A DNA stretch of 64,000 bases from contig NZ_RKLQ01000004.1 of NCBI RefSeq assembly GCF_019599405.1, positions 62,001 through 126,000 on the forward strand, read 5' to 3'. Positions 25,344 to 33,518 of this stretch are shown piece after piece. This DNA is from Haloarcula salinisoli (GTDB lineage Archaea > Halobacteriota > Halobacteria > Halobacteriales > Haloarculaceae). The notes below the pieces were generated by a model. It had not been told where the DNA came from. It saw nothing but the letters and a program-made list of their open reading frames with translations, and ran no database searches. Both the position numbers and the translations under genes were made by a program. Numbering within the stretch: position 1 is the stretch's first letter; every line of letters begins with the position of its first letter.

Positions 25344-26846
25344 ATGTCAGCAAACTCACCCACGTGTTCTGACCAGCAGAGCGCAGTGACGCCCAGTGAA
25401 CAGAGCGCCGATGGATTGGCTGAACAAACTTCACAGAAGAATGACTCGCCAGCTGTACCGATAGCCGACCTTCTGAAACAGGAATCTGTCCTTCGGTTCG
25501 CTGGTCTCACTGAACACGACTCTCAGGACTATCCAAACGAACTCGAGAGTAACCTGTGGTGTCGGTCGAGTACTCCACGGACGTTCAAAGATGTCGTAAA
25601 GGCACTCCCAGCAGCGTCTTCTGGTGAACTGTGGGCGACAAACGAGTTTATCGGGACTTCCGGAGACGTTGATATCGACGCTATACGCTCCGTCGAGGGG
25701 CTGGATATCGAGGCTCTGGAACGAGGCACTGGCTCAGCTCTGGAGACGATAGCACAACAGTCGGCTGCTGAACCTGTAGTAGAAGTACAGGACCACCAGG
25801 ACATCGTCGACGAGCGACGAAAAGCGTTGCACGCACTCGGCTACGATGTCAAATTCCGGTGGCAAATCGCCAGCGACTCATACACCATCATCAATCCACA
25901 AGAGGCGTATCTCCCCATCATCAGCGCACTCCAGCAACGTGGAGAAGATGACGTATTCGGATGGGCTTCCTACCGGGATTGGGGCGGACTATTGAAGATG
26001 GTCGTCATCTGTCCGAGTCTTCGCCGTATCGTCTCTGCCGGTGAGGAAGATCTGGAAGAACTGGATGGCGATGGTCTCACAGCTGCCACCCTCGAAGACG
26101 AAGCTCCGGAAACAGTGGTGTATGGGGGCTTTCAAACTGGCTACGATTTCCGGGGGACACAGACACTCTGGGCACGGCCTATTCTATTCTTCCCTGCTTC
26201 TGGAACTGTCCTTCCCGACACGGGAAAGCGATACACCCGCCGTCACTACGGAAAGGCCACAGATGCGGCTCACGAACGGGCAAACAATCGGACTCCTATC
26301 AACGACTGGTGGCGGTCGATCTACGACGACATCGATACCCGGATGGTCACAGTCGAAACGGCAATTCAGCGGTCGCGGGCAATCGCGTATGACTTCGACG
26401 AACTCCCGTTCAGTCTGCAGGAGTGTTACACGTACTGGGGGATCGCGAAGAAGTACGCCGAGCGGGCGGCGAATCGAGCACAGACAATTGCCCGTCCGAC
26501 AACTCGCCCAACCGTGTTCAATATCCAGTTGTCGTTGCTCATTGCGCTTCTTGAAGAGTATAACGGGTCGATGGCTTCGAATTCCTATCAAGAGTATATC
26601 GAAGTAGCCGGCGAGCTCTACCGGACGCCGTCGATGATGATTCAACTGGCCATGCAGGAGCACGATAGGCAAACTACCGATTCAACTGACCGAGTGCTAC
26701 CTGAGGACCAGCAGACTCTATCTGATTCGTTAGAAGATCTCATCGACCTTCCTGGAATCTCCGTTGACTCGGAAGTGGACCTCTCGAACAAACAGGCGCA
26801 GCGTGTCCAACACGGTGTTCAGCGGCAATTGGACCACCTGGGATGA
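25344..26846 (+). CDS. hypothetical replicon protein, possibly DUF932-like
   Basis: 500 residues. The N-terminal 100 residues are acidic and low in structure. Residues about 165-250 (YDVKFRWQIASDSYTIINPQEAYLPIISALQQRGEDDVFGWASYRDWGGLLKMVVICPSLRR) resemble the DUF932 pattern of phage and plasmid proteins (wrhVNpxevl...wGG). The C-terminal half is helical (WWRSIYDDIDTRMVTVETAIQRSRAIAYDF...). The DUF932 link is an impression from the spacing of conserved residues. It lies downstream of the origin repeats and hairpin element copy 4. Confidence 0.6.
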   Translation: MSANSPTCSDQQSAVTPSEQSADGLAEQTSQKNDSPAVPIADLLKQESVLRFAGLTEHDSQDYPNELESNLWCRSSTPRTFKDVVKALPAASSGELWATNEFIGTSGDVDIDAIRSVEGLDIEALERGTGSALETIAQQSAAEPVVEVQDHQDIVDERRKALHALGYDVKFRWQIASDSYTIINPQEAYLPIISALQQRGEDDVFGWASYRDWGGLLKMVVICPSLRRIVSAGEEDLEELDGDGLTAATLEDEAPETVVYGGFQTGYDFRGTQTLWARPILFFPASGTVLPDTGKRYTRRHYGKATDAAHERANNRTPINDWWRSIYDDIDTRMVTVETAIQRSRAIAYDFDELPFSLQECYTYWGIAKKYAERAANRAQTIARPTTRPTVFNIQLSLLIALLEEYNGSMASNSYQEYIEVAGELYRTPSMMIQLAMQEHDRQTTDSTDRVLPEDQQTLSDSLEDLIDLPGISVDSEVDLSNKQAQRVQHGVQRQLDHLG

Positions 26847-26903
26847 CTGACTCTGCAGCAGCACGATGATACTATTTTATAGATTCCGCGGAAAATATAA
26901 TAT

Positions 26904-27485
26904 ATGTCTGAGAGTCCTGCTCGACACTCCCATCCCCTCGATTTGATGCTCGCAGTATCTGATGTCGTGGTGAATAAGCGGTATGCCCAAATCTACGCTC
27001 AAGTGCTTACACTCGATACCCCGACTGTCGAGGAGCTCTCTGAAGATCTTGATAGTTCGACCACCACTGTCTATGAAGACATGAAGCACCTAGTCGAGAG
27101 TGACATCCTTGAGCGCGTTACTGAAACGCAACCACACCGATATCAGGCCCGAGAGATCGATCTCAACGTCCAAGCCGGAGATGAAACCTACGAGATTACG
27201 CCGGCGCTGTTCGTTGCTCTAGCTCGCAGTGAAACGAATGAGAATCTTCGATTGTTTATAGACCGTCACGGCACAGGCGGGCTTGCAGGCGCACTCGAGT
27301 ACGCTCGTAACTACGTTCAGGGTCAGATGAACGCCCGAATTATGGCACGCGAGCAGGATATACCGGTCCTCGAAGCGGAGACCATTCTACAGGAACTGCG
27401 TGACGTGCTCCTCGATGTCGAACCGGATCGAGAACAGAGTCCAGATATCGAGGAGTTGGAAGCCGAAGTTGACGATAGAAATTAG
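26904..27485 (+). CDS. winged-HTH regulator
   Basis: 193 residues. The N-terminal half is a wHTH of the TrmB/ArsR-like kind (VVNKRYAQIYAQVLTLDTPTVEELSEDLDSSTTTVYEDMKHLVESDILERV). The rest is helical with a conserved-looking ITPALFVALARSETNENLRLFIDRHGTGGLAGALEYAR. It is a cytoplasmic DNA-binding regulator by architecture. It precedes the VapBC-like pair on the same strand by 92 bp and could control it. The TATA-like ATAATATAT lies just before the ATG. Confidence 0.75.
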   Translation: MSESPARHSHPLDLMLAVSDVVVNKRYAQIYAQVLTLDTPTVEELSEDLDSSTTTVYEDMKHLVESDILERVTETQPHRYQAREIDLNVQAGDETYEITPALFVALARSETNENLRLFIDRHGTGGLAGALEYARNYVQGQMNARIMAREQDIPVLEAETILQELRDVLLDVEPDREQSPDIEELEAEVDDRN

Positions 27486-27490
27486 GAGTG

Positions 27491-27541
27491 AACGGCGTCA
27501 AATTACGCCGTACCCCCGGGGACGCCTCCCAAATTTGGAGG
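27491..27541 (+). promoter_or_regulatory. palindromes upstream of the VapBC-like pair
   Basis: A hairpin GGCGT/ACGCC at 27494-27509 and the palindrome CTCCCAAATTTGGAG (27526-27540) lie between the regulator and the antitoxin. The 12-mer CCAAATTTGGAG is shared exactly with the origin repeat at 23382-23393. AAATTATTTTTG just after it may be the TATA box. Confidence 0.45.
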
Positions 27542-27576
27542 CAAATTATTTTTGCGAGCAACTGTAATCTCTAACC

Positions 27577-27825
27577 ATGTCTCAGGAAGTCGAAGACGAA
27601 ACTACGGTGAACGAGAGCTACTCGGTCACGGTTCCAGCAGCGGTACGCCGAGAAGCAGGTGTTGAGGCAGGCGATAAACTCCGTTGGCACGTCGACGAGG
27701 ATGGGACACTCTCTGTTAAACTCGTGAAGCAACAGTACGGGGCATTTTCAGAGCTAGAGCCAGTTGATGTGGGTGAAGCAACTGACGCCGCCGAGGACCA
27801 CGATCTCATCGCTGGAGACTATTGA
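27577..27825 (+). CDS. AbrB/SpoVT-type antitoxin (VapB-like)
   Basis: 82 residues. The swapped-hairpin AbrB fold is readable in ESYSVTVPAAVRREAGVEAGDKLRWHVDEDGTLSVKLV, including the V-P-x-x-x-R core. The acidic C-terminus (DVGEATDAAEDHDLIAGDY) would contact the PIN toxin. Its stop overlaps the toxin ATG by one base. VapB-type antitoxins bind the operon promoter and neutralise the PIN RNase. Confidence 0.85.
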   Translation: MSQEVEDETTVNESYSVTVPAAVRREAGVEAGDKLRWHVDEDGTLSVKLVKQQYGAFSELEPVDVGEATDAAEDHDLIAGDY

Positions 27826-28256
27826 TGGCCGCAGTCGTGGTTGACGCGAATGTTCTCATTGCCGCCCGACTGTCTCGCGACCAGAACCACGAGCGCGGTG
27901 TCGCTATCTCCGAAGCTATCGATCAGGGCCAACTCCCCACAGCATATGTCCTTAGTGATGTCCTCGAAGAGGTCATCAATTATCTGCAAGCCCGGGGTGG
28001 GCATGACGTCGCTACTGAGACGCTGGATGCACTCATCGAAAGTAGCGGATTCTCACTCAAACAGACACCAAAATCCGACTTTGACGCCGGCCGTTCGGTG
28101 TTCCGTCAGTACGAATCCCTCTCGTTAACTGACGCTGTTATCGTGGCAGCGATGCAGCGTGAGAACATTGAGTATCTCTACAGCTTCGATGACGGATTCG
28201 ACGGTGTTCCTGAGATCACTCGTCTCAGCACGCCGGACAATCCGTTTAACCAATAG
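27825..28256 (+). CDS. PIN-domain toxin (VapC-like RNase)
   Basis: 143 residues from the ATG at 27825. PIN residues are visible: VVDANVLI with D7, an E in LSDVLEEVINYL, D in LSLTDAVIVAAM, and a C-terminal SFDDGFDGV. PIN toxins cleave tRNA or rRNA when freed from the antitoxin. It is translationally coupled to the AbrB-type antitoxin, so the pair is a type II toxin-antitoxin module helping plasmid maintenance. Confidence 0.85.
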   Translation: MAAVVVDANVLIAARLSRDQNHERGVAISEAIDQGQLPTAYVLSDVLEEVINYLQARGGHDVATETLDALIESSGFSLKQTPKSDFDAGRSVFRQYESLSLTDAVIVAAMQRENIEYLYSFDDGFDGVPEITRLSTPDNPFNQ

Positions 28257-28380
28257 ACACAGTAGTTGGGACTTGCAATTCAGCGGCTCTGTTGAGATTC
28301 TTCGTGGCCAAAGGGCCGATACAGTGAATCGTTCGACACAGTTGTAGAGGTTATAAACCAACAACCCGTTCTGCTTATTA

Positions 28381-29262
28381 ATGGAACCGGCTGAGATGCC
28401 GTACGAACCCGGTGAGGTCGTCCATGTTCGTCACAATGGGGAATCCGAGGGGCGGACGCATCGCTTCGGCTGCGAGGTTCTGACCGTTTCAGAGGCCGAC
28501 GAGGTTAACGACTACGCGTATTCGCTTTTCTCGTTCGGCTGGGAGCGGGTCCTTGCTACGGATTATAGACACTCGCAACTCTACCCGTCACCTCGGGGAT
28601 ATCCGAACATCGACGAGTTCCTTGGCGACGGGTACGTGCAGGGCGAGAGGCTTCTGGGAAAGTTCAAGCGGCGCGATTTGGAGGTAATCAATGAGTGCCT
28701 GGCGGTGGTGGACAATGAGGAAGACGCGACAAAGGATTGGTTCAACGAGCTGCGGAAGGAGGATGTCGACCGCATCAATTCTGTCTTTGCGGAACTTGTG
28801 CTGTTGTATCACCTGCGGACAGTTTACGGGCGTGAACGTGTGTCGTTGAACGCGTGTGTTGGCGAGAAGGATTTTGATCTGCGCTTGACGACGGAAGAGG
28901 TAGACGTCTGGATCGAGGTGACGAAGCCGGACTTCGCTGATTCTCTGTCCGATAGTTTCGGGTGGGGGCTTCCGAAGACAACGCAGAACTCCATCGACCG
29001 CAAGCTCAAGAGCAAGTTTGAGGAGGCCCGCAATCGTGCTCCTGAGGATGCTGTCCTGATCCTTGGAATATACTGCGAGGTGCAGATCAACCAGGGCTTT
29101 GCGATGGGGCAATGGCTCGACGAGGAATATTACGACGTTGGCGAGATTTGTGATGGCTGGCTTTCCTACACCCACCTGATCGACACGCAAATCGGGTATC
29201 AGTCCTTCACAGACGCCGGTGAACGATGTCGGGCTCTGTTTGACCGGATGGTTGAGGAGTGA
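28381..29262 (+). CDS. putative PD-(D/E)XK nuclease-like protein
   Basis: 293 residues. Residues 138-182 fit the fold: E138 in FAELVLLYHL, DFDLRL (D164, D166), then VWIEVTK (E179, K182). That is the order E, D, ExK of restriction-like nucleases. The N-terminal 130 residues are an uncharacterised alpha/beta region. It follows the VapBC pair on the same strand, but 124 bp away with its own start region. Nuclease activity is inferred from these residues only. No partner methylase or ATPase is adjacent. Confidence 0.55.
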   Translation: MEPAEMPYEPGEVVHVRHNGESEGRTHRFGCEVLTVSEADEVNDYAYSLFSFGWERVLATDYRHSQLYPSPRGYPNIDEFLGDGYVQGERLLGKFKRRDLEVINECLAVVDNEEDATKDWFNELRKEDVDRINSVFAELVLLYHLRTVYGRERVSLNACVGEKDFDLRLTTEEVDVWIEVTKPDFADSLSDSFGWGLPKTTQNSIDRKLKSKFEEARNRAPEDAVLILGIYCEVQINQGFAMGQWLDEEYYDVGEICDGWLSYTHLIDTQIGYQSFTDAGERCRALFDRMVEE

Positions 29263-29526
29263 GACTAGATTCCTGCTCGGTTTTTCCAGCACCGGTGGCC
29301 GCAGCACAGTATTTTTTGCCGTCGATGTGCGGCCGATGACGACCCCTTCGGACAGGCAGTTCTGAATGGTGAATTCATTGGTTCGCATTCGTACAAAGCG
29401 GTCAGCCCACTTACTACCGGATAATACGATTTCGACAGAAATAGCCCAGCGAATGACTGGTTCAAAGCCGAATTTATGCCTCCCTGCTGGATGAGGTGTC
29501 CAGAACACGCCTCCACACATAGACGC

Positions 29527-31140
29527 ATGTCTACCAATTCATCTACGACACAGACGAGTAGCGATGGGTCGCCAGAGGGACAGCAGATTCTCTCCCATCT
29601 GGTGAATCGACTCCTGCGAGCCGAAGGAGGGAGCGTACCTGTCGAACGGGTCACGCTCAGAGTCTCGGATTTCACTGACTTGAGCGACCAGCAGGCAGCG
29701 GACCTAATTGACGAAGGAGAGAAGAGCGGCATCTACACACTCACACGCTCGAGTAGCGGTAGCGCAACTATCGACAACGTCGTTTCTCAGGGAGAGGAAC
29801 CCGAAGTGATTACTGCCGCATTTGGTCAGCGTCAAACAGACGGCAATACAGACTTCCGTATCCTCGGTGTTGTAACCGATTCAATCAACGATGCACTTCA
29901 GGATGCCGGCTACACTGACTTTCGGGCGCTCTCGGAGGCAGACATCGACGACCTCGAACACTTGACTAATACCCTCACTGAGAGCCGTGCTGAGGCTATC
30001 GTTGCGGAAGCTAAGCAACACGTTCCTGTTGGTCATGCGCTGGCCGAGCGAGCGGCGTCGTACTATGCCCAGCGAAGCAATCCAGCAAGTGGCGTCGGTG
30101 AGGCCCGCGTTACTGATCTAACCAACATTACAGAGACAGTCGGTGAGCCCCGCTATCTCTCTAAAGGATGGGATGCTGGGGATGAACGCGGGATGTACGT
30201 CTCTGATGTCGGTCGCAACACGACTGAGCCCATTCCGACTGGATTGCACATCCTCGATAATCCGGACTACCCAGGTGTTCCCAAAGCGGAGACTCATCCC
30301 GATGCCAGCTACGATGCCCTGCCTGTTGATGAGGATGGGGAGGTTATCCCTCCCGCTGTCCCGATAGATCCGCGTCTTCAGCTGCCACTCGACGAACTCA
30401 TTGCGAAGAAACTCGCACGAGGGCTCGTTCCTATCCGAGTGGTAGGCCCGCGAGGGTCGGGGAAGAACTATCTTATCAAGTACCTCTGCCACAAGACAAA
30501 TCGTGGCTATCAGTCCATCGACGTGGACCGGGCGACAGAACCCGAGGACCTCTTTGGGCCACTCATTCCCGACGGCGACGTGATCGTCCCACGCAACGGC
30601 GCCGTGAAACAGGGGCTGATCAACGGCGATACAATCGTCATCAACGAGTTCCCTGTTATGCAAGCCGGAGCAGCGATTGCGCTGCACCGACTTCTAAACG
30701 AGGGGACGCTCCTGGTCAAGAGCCACGGCGAACTCGTCGAACCACACCCCTCGGCGCGACTCATCATCACGATGAATCCGCCAACCAGAGAATACAGAGA
30801 CTCGGAACCGATGAACTCGGCGACGAGGGGGCGCTTTCGGTCGTTCGAGCAATCGTACATCCAAGATATCGACGAGGAAGTCGAGACATTGTATCCGCAG
30901 GTCAACGGTGACACCGAAGTTGTTGACCGTACGACGCTGAAACGGATCGTCCGATTTGCTCACAAGACTCGCGAAAACGAGAACTGGCCGACTCTCAGCA
31001 CACGGAATCTCACAATCCTCTGTGAACACATCGAAGACGGCGCGTCACCGAAAGCCGCTACAAAAAATGAACTCTGGGCCGTGGCAGAACCCAATCAGTA
31101 TCCGGAAGATGCTCACGAGACGCTGAACGATATTTTGTGA
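29527..31140 (+). CDS. MoxR-type AAA+ ATPase with N-terminal helical region
   Basis: 537 residues from the ATG at 29527. The first 180 residues hold a helix-hairpin-helix-like unit (ALQDAGYTDFRALSEADIDDLEHLTNTLTESRAEAIVAEAK). The AAA+ domain has Walker A GPRGSGKNYLIK (about residues 307-318), a Walker B in which VINEF replaces the usual DE, then NEGTLLVKSHGELVEPHPSARLIITMNPP, the MoxR-type sensor region. MoxR ATPases work with VWA proteins as chaperone pairs. The VWA partner is probably the gene at 33519, now separated by a reversed two-gene module. Confidence 0.8.
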   Translation: MSTNSSTTQTSSDGSPEGQQILSHLVNRLLRAEGGSVPVERVTLRVSDFTDLSDQQAADLIDEGEKSGIYTLTRSSSGSATIDNVVSQGEEPEVITAAFGQRQTDGNTDFRILGVVTDSINDALQDAGYTDFRALSEADIDDLEHLTNTLTESRAEAIVAEAKQHVPVGHALAERAASYYAQRSNPASGVGEARVTDLTNITETVGEPRYLSKGWDAGDERGMYVSDVGRNTTEPIPTGLHILDNPDYPGVPKAETHPDASYDALPVDEDGEVIPPAVPIDPRLQLPLDELIAKKLARGLVPIRVVGPRGSGKNYLIKYLCHKTNRGYQSIDVDRATEPEDLFGPLIPDGDVIVPRNGAVKQGLINGDTIVINEFPVMQAGAAIALHRLLNEGTLLVKSHGELVEPHPSARLIITMNPPTREYRDSEPMNSATRGRFRSFEQSYIQDIDEEVETLYPQVNGDTEVVDRTTLKRIVRFAHKTRENENWPTLSTRNLTILCEHIEDGASPKAATKNELWAVAEPNQYPEDAHETLNDIL

Positions 31141-31302
31141 ATCTGCCTACGGCGGGAAGGGAGGTAGCCACTATCCGTCGTCATACTTACTCGCTCATCC
31201 TCTGTCTATGTCACGTACTGCCGGTCTATCTCTGAGGGGCGACTGAGCCGTGTAGGCTTGCAAAAAGTGTATGCACCACTTTCAGTTTCTACCCCCTCGT
31301 GG

Positions 31303-32115
31303 TCAGATAGTCGTTGAGCGACGTTCTACACGCCCATTGTTTACCGCGACGGCGTCTTTCCCTTCTAGACGTCCCACAATCTCCTGTACGTCCGCTGCAG
31401 GCCAGTCGAGTTCCTGTTGTAAGTCGGTCACAGACTTCGGCTCATCGAGGACGTGCAGCACTTCGAGTTCCTCGTAGACGCGCTCGGTGATCTCCGCAAC
31501 GGTATCGTGCAATGGTGTCGTGAGGTTGTGTTCTTCGGTGAGATCAGCCAATGCTTCGTTCACATACGTCACGAACAGTTCTTGTTCAAGCAATTCGACT
31601 TGCGTCTCTAGCTCCGCTTCGACGATGTCGAAGTCGAGGCCGGTCTGTATCAACGAGAACATATCTTCGATGTCATCCACCCGACCGGCGACCGCTTTGA
31701 ACAGAAAGATATCTTCTGGACTCACGAGCTCAACGACGAGATTTCCCGGGTCGAGATACCGTTCGCTCCGCTCACGAATGCCTGGTGAAAGGATTAGCTT
31801 GCCGATCACCTGCTGGTTGAAGATGTCGATGCGACACCCATCATCGTTCTCGAGGATGCGTTGGGCACCGAGTTCTTCGTACTCTTCGTCCGGTTCCTGA
31901 ACGATCTCATATCCAAGTTCGAGAAGCACCACCTGTAGCTGACTCAGATCGTCGCCAGAGGAGACGATAAGATCGATATCTTTGGTCGTCTCTTTGAGTT
32001 CGCGAAACGCCATCGATCCTCCGCCAATCAAGAAGACGAAAAGTGGATCGTCCAGCTGCTGGCCGATGCGCTCGAGTTCCGAGCGAATGTATGAACTATC
32101 AAATCGCGCTCTCAT
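31303..32115 (-). CDS. nucleotidyltransferase (DUF6036/AbiEii-like) with C-terminal wHTH-like tail
   Basis: 270 residues. GGGS (31-34) followed by TTKDIDLIV (D46, D48) is the nucleotidyltransferase signature, with a third acid in CRIDIFN. The C-terminal 60 residues (VLDEPKSVTDLQQELDWPAADVQEIVGRLEGKDAVAVNNGRV) look like a winged helix. The gene overlaps the upstream HTH gene by four bases. HTH-nucleotidyltransferase pairs of this kind are common in haloarchaea and resemble AbiE toxin-antitoxin modules; activity here is inferred. Confidence 0.7.
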   Translation of the reverse strand: MRARFDSSYIRSELERIGQQLDDPLFVFLIGGGSMAFRELKETTKDIDLIVSSGDDLSQLQVVLLELGYEIVQEPDEEYEELGAQRILENDDGCRIDIFNQQVIGKLILSPGIRERSERYLDPGNLVVELVSPEDIFLFKAVAGRVDDIEDMFSLIQTGLDFDIVEAELETQVELLEQELFVTYVNEALADLTEEHNLTTPLHDTVAEITERVYEELEVLHVLDEPKSVTDLQQELDWPAADVQEIVGRLEGKDAVAVNNGRVERRSTTI

Positions 32116-33035
32116 GGCGTCACCTCGTACTCTGCAGCCAGTTCCTGGAAGTCATCCCACTCGGGAAGACGGGATGTCCGCTGGTCACCGCTGGTGTCGA
32201 GGTATGTGCAAAGATCGTCGACGACGTCGTCGACGCCGTACTTGGTGGCCTGAGCTCGGAGATCATCCCTGTCGATACTGGTGTGACTGAGCAAGAGTAG
32301 GCAATATGACTGAGCCCGTGCACCCGAATCAATCACGAGCATATGGCAGCACAATATTTCCGGTGAGAGTTCACTCGTCGACTCCGAATAGAGGTAGTAT
32401 CGGCGGTCACGTGCCAACAGCGGCAGGCCATATCGCTGGAATTGGTCCGGCCCTGTCGGAATGAAGTGTTCTTCGGTAATCTCAGTCGTCGTTTGGACCA
32501 AGAATTCATCGAGGGATTCCCACAGAATGGTGTACGTGTCGGTCTGTTTTTCGACAGTCTGTCGGTGGACGTGATGGGCAAGCTCACGAGCGAATGCACT
32601 CAACTGTTCGAAGCCGTCATTCAGTGTATACGCGCCGTTGTCGGTTTGGTAAACGATTCCGCGATGCTGAAGCGGGGAAAGCGCACGGTGGACGGTACTC
32701 CTGTGGACATCGGTGTGACGTGCGAGATCAGTTACAGTCTGTGGGGTATCGAGAAAGTAGCAAACACGGAGAGCAGCCCCAGACAACAGCTCCGGCCAGT
32801 CGATGTGTGAATACTGCTGCGTGAGAGCGGCGAGTAACTCGAGTGCTTTTGCGTCCGATAGTCGAATCTGCTTTGTTTTTCCTTGTCGACGTGTCTCAAC
32901 GAGTCCAGACGTTTCGAGCTGTTCGACGAGTTCTGAGGTATAGCTGAGACTTTGATCAAGATTCGCCGCGAGCTCAGAGACCGTCTGCTCACCGCGGAGG
33001 GCAGTGAGGGCGCGAACCTCGCCTTCTGTGAGCAT
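32112..33035 (-). CDS. double wHTH regulator paired with the nucleotidyltransferase
   Basis: 307 residues from the ATG at 33035, because TTTATATA stands about 25 bp upstream and the longer frame has Arg/Trp-rich non-haloarchaeal composition. Two MarR/ArsR-like wHTH units are readable: EVRALTALRGEQTVSELAANLDQSLSYTSELVEQLETSGLV and CYFLDTPQTVTDLARHTDVHRSTVHRALSPLQHRGIV. The rest is an alpha/beta domain. It probably acts as antitoxin or repressor of the pair. The pair lies in reverse between the MoxR and VWA genes and looks like an insertion. Confidence 0.75.
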   Translation of the reverse strand: MLTEGEVRALTALRGEQTVSELAANLDQSLSYTSELVEQLETSGLVETRRQGKTKQIRLSDAKALELLAALTQQYSHIDWPELLSGAALRVCYFLDTPQTVTDLARHTDVHRSTVHRALSPLQHRGIVYQTDNGAYTLNDGFEQLSAFARELAHHVHRQTVEKQTDTYTILWESLDEFLVQTTTEITEEHFIPTGPDQFQRYGLPLLARDRRYYLYSESTSELSPEILCCHMLVIDSGARAQSYCLLLLSHTSIDRDDLRAQATKYGVDDVVDDLCTYLDTSGDQRTSRLPEWDDFQELAAEYEVTP

Positions 33036-33202
33036 ACTGTTGCATACTAGCGAATCGATATATAAACCACTTCGGTATTTTGCAACTCCAACTGCTATTT
33101 CACAGAGTGTTTGTTGCCATCGCCGAACTGATAGCAGGTGTTCCCACCAGTGCTGAATTAGAGAGCGAGGGTCGGTCAGTAAAGGCTGTGCAGTGAGTAC
33201 GA

Positions 33203-33322
33203 GTGTCCGCCGAGCGGAGCGAGGCGGTTCACCGGACACGAGGAAACGAAGTGACCGAGCCGTCCGGTAGTTTTTCCCATGTTTTTGCGAGGAGTGGTGC
33301 GCGAAGCGATAGCGAGCGCACC
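33203..33322. other. structured intergenic sequence with nested inverted repeats
   Basis: GTGTCCG/CGGACAC (33203/33233), CCGGAC/GTCCGG (33232/33262, followed by TAGTTTTT) and GGTGCGC/GCGCACC (33296/33316) overlap in a 120-bp stretch. It may be a terminator or a small RNA, or the remains of a mobile element. No protein gene is visible in 33036-33463. Confidence 0.4.
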
Positions 33323-33463
33323 CGACGAAGTAAAAAGTGGGCATACCTACTGAGCAGATAATTCAGTAGTCTCTGAGTGGTACAAATTCAGGCATCGTGC
33401 TGACTACACTGTTTATATTCCGCACCAAAGCAAAATTTGGCGAAAAGAATATCTTTCAGGACC

Positions 33464-33495
33464 GGCTGGTTTGTGTCCCCCAACTCACAGAGGGC
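33464..33495 (+). promoter_or_regulatory. hairpin leader element, copy 5
   Basis: GCTGGTTTGTGT, CCCCC, loop, AGAGGGCG, ending about 24 bp before the GTG start of the VWA gene. The upstream gene is divergent, so the element belongs to this gene. A TATA-like TTTATATTCC lies at about 33411-33420. Confidence 0.55.
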
Positions 33496-33518
33496 GTTCC
33501 ATTCAGGAGTTTTCAACC

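Noticed and set aside
31281-31302. AGTTTCTACCCCCTCGTGG resembling the hairpin leader
   Set aside because: The TTTGT box and right arm are incomplete and the following gene is on the other strand; at most a relic.
33471-33518. TTG start that would add 16 residues to the VWA protein
   Set aside because: It would translate the hairpin element; the GTG at 33519 fits the element-to-start spacing of the other copies.
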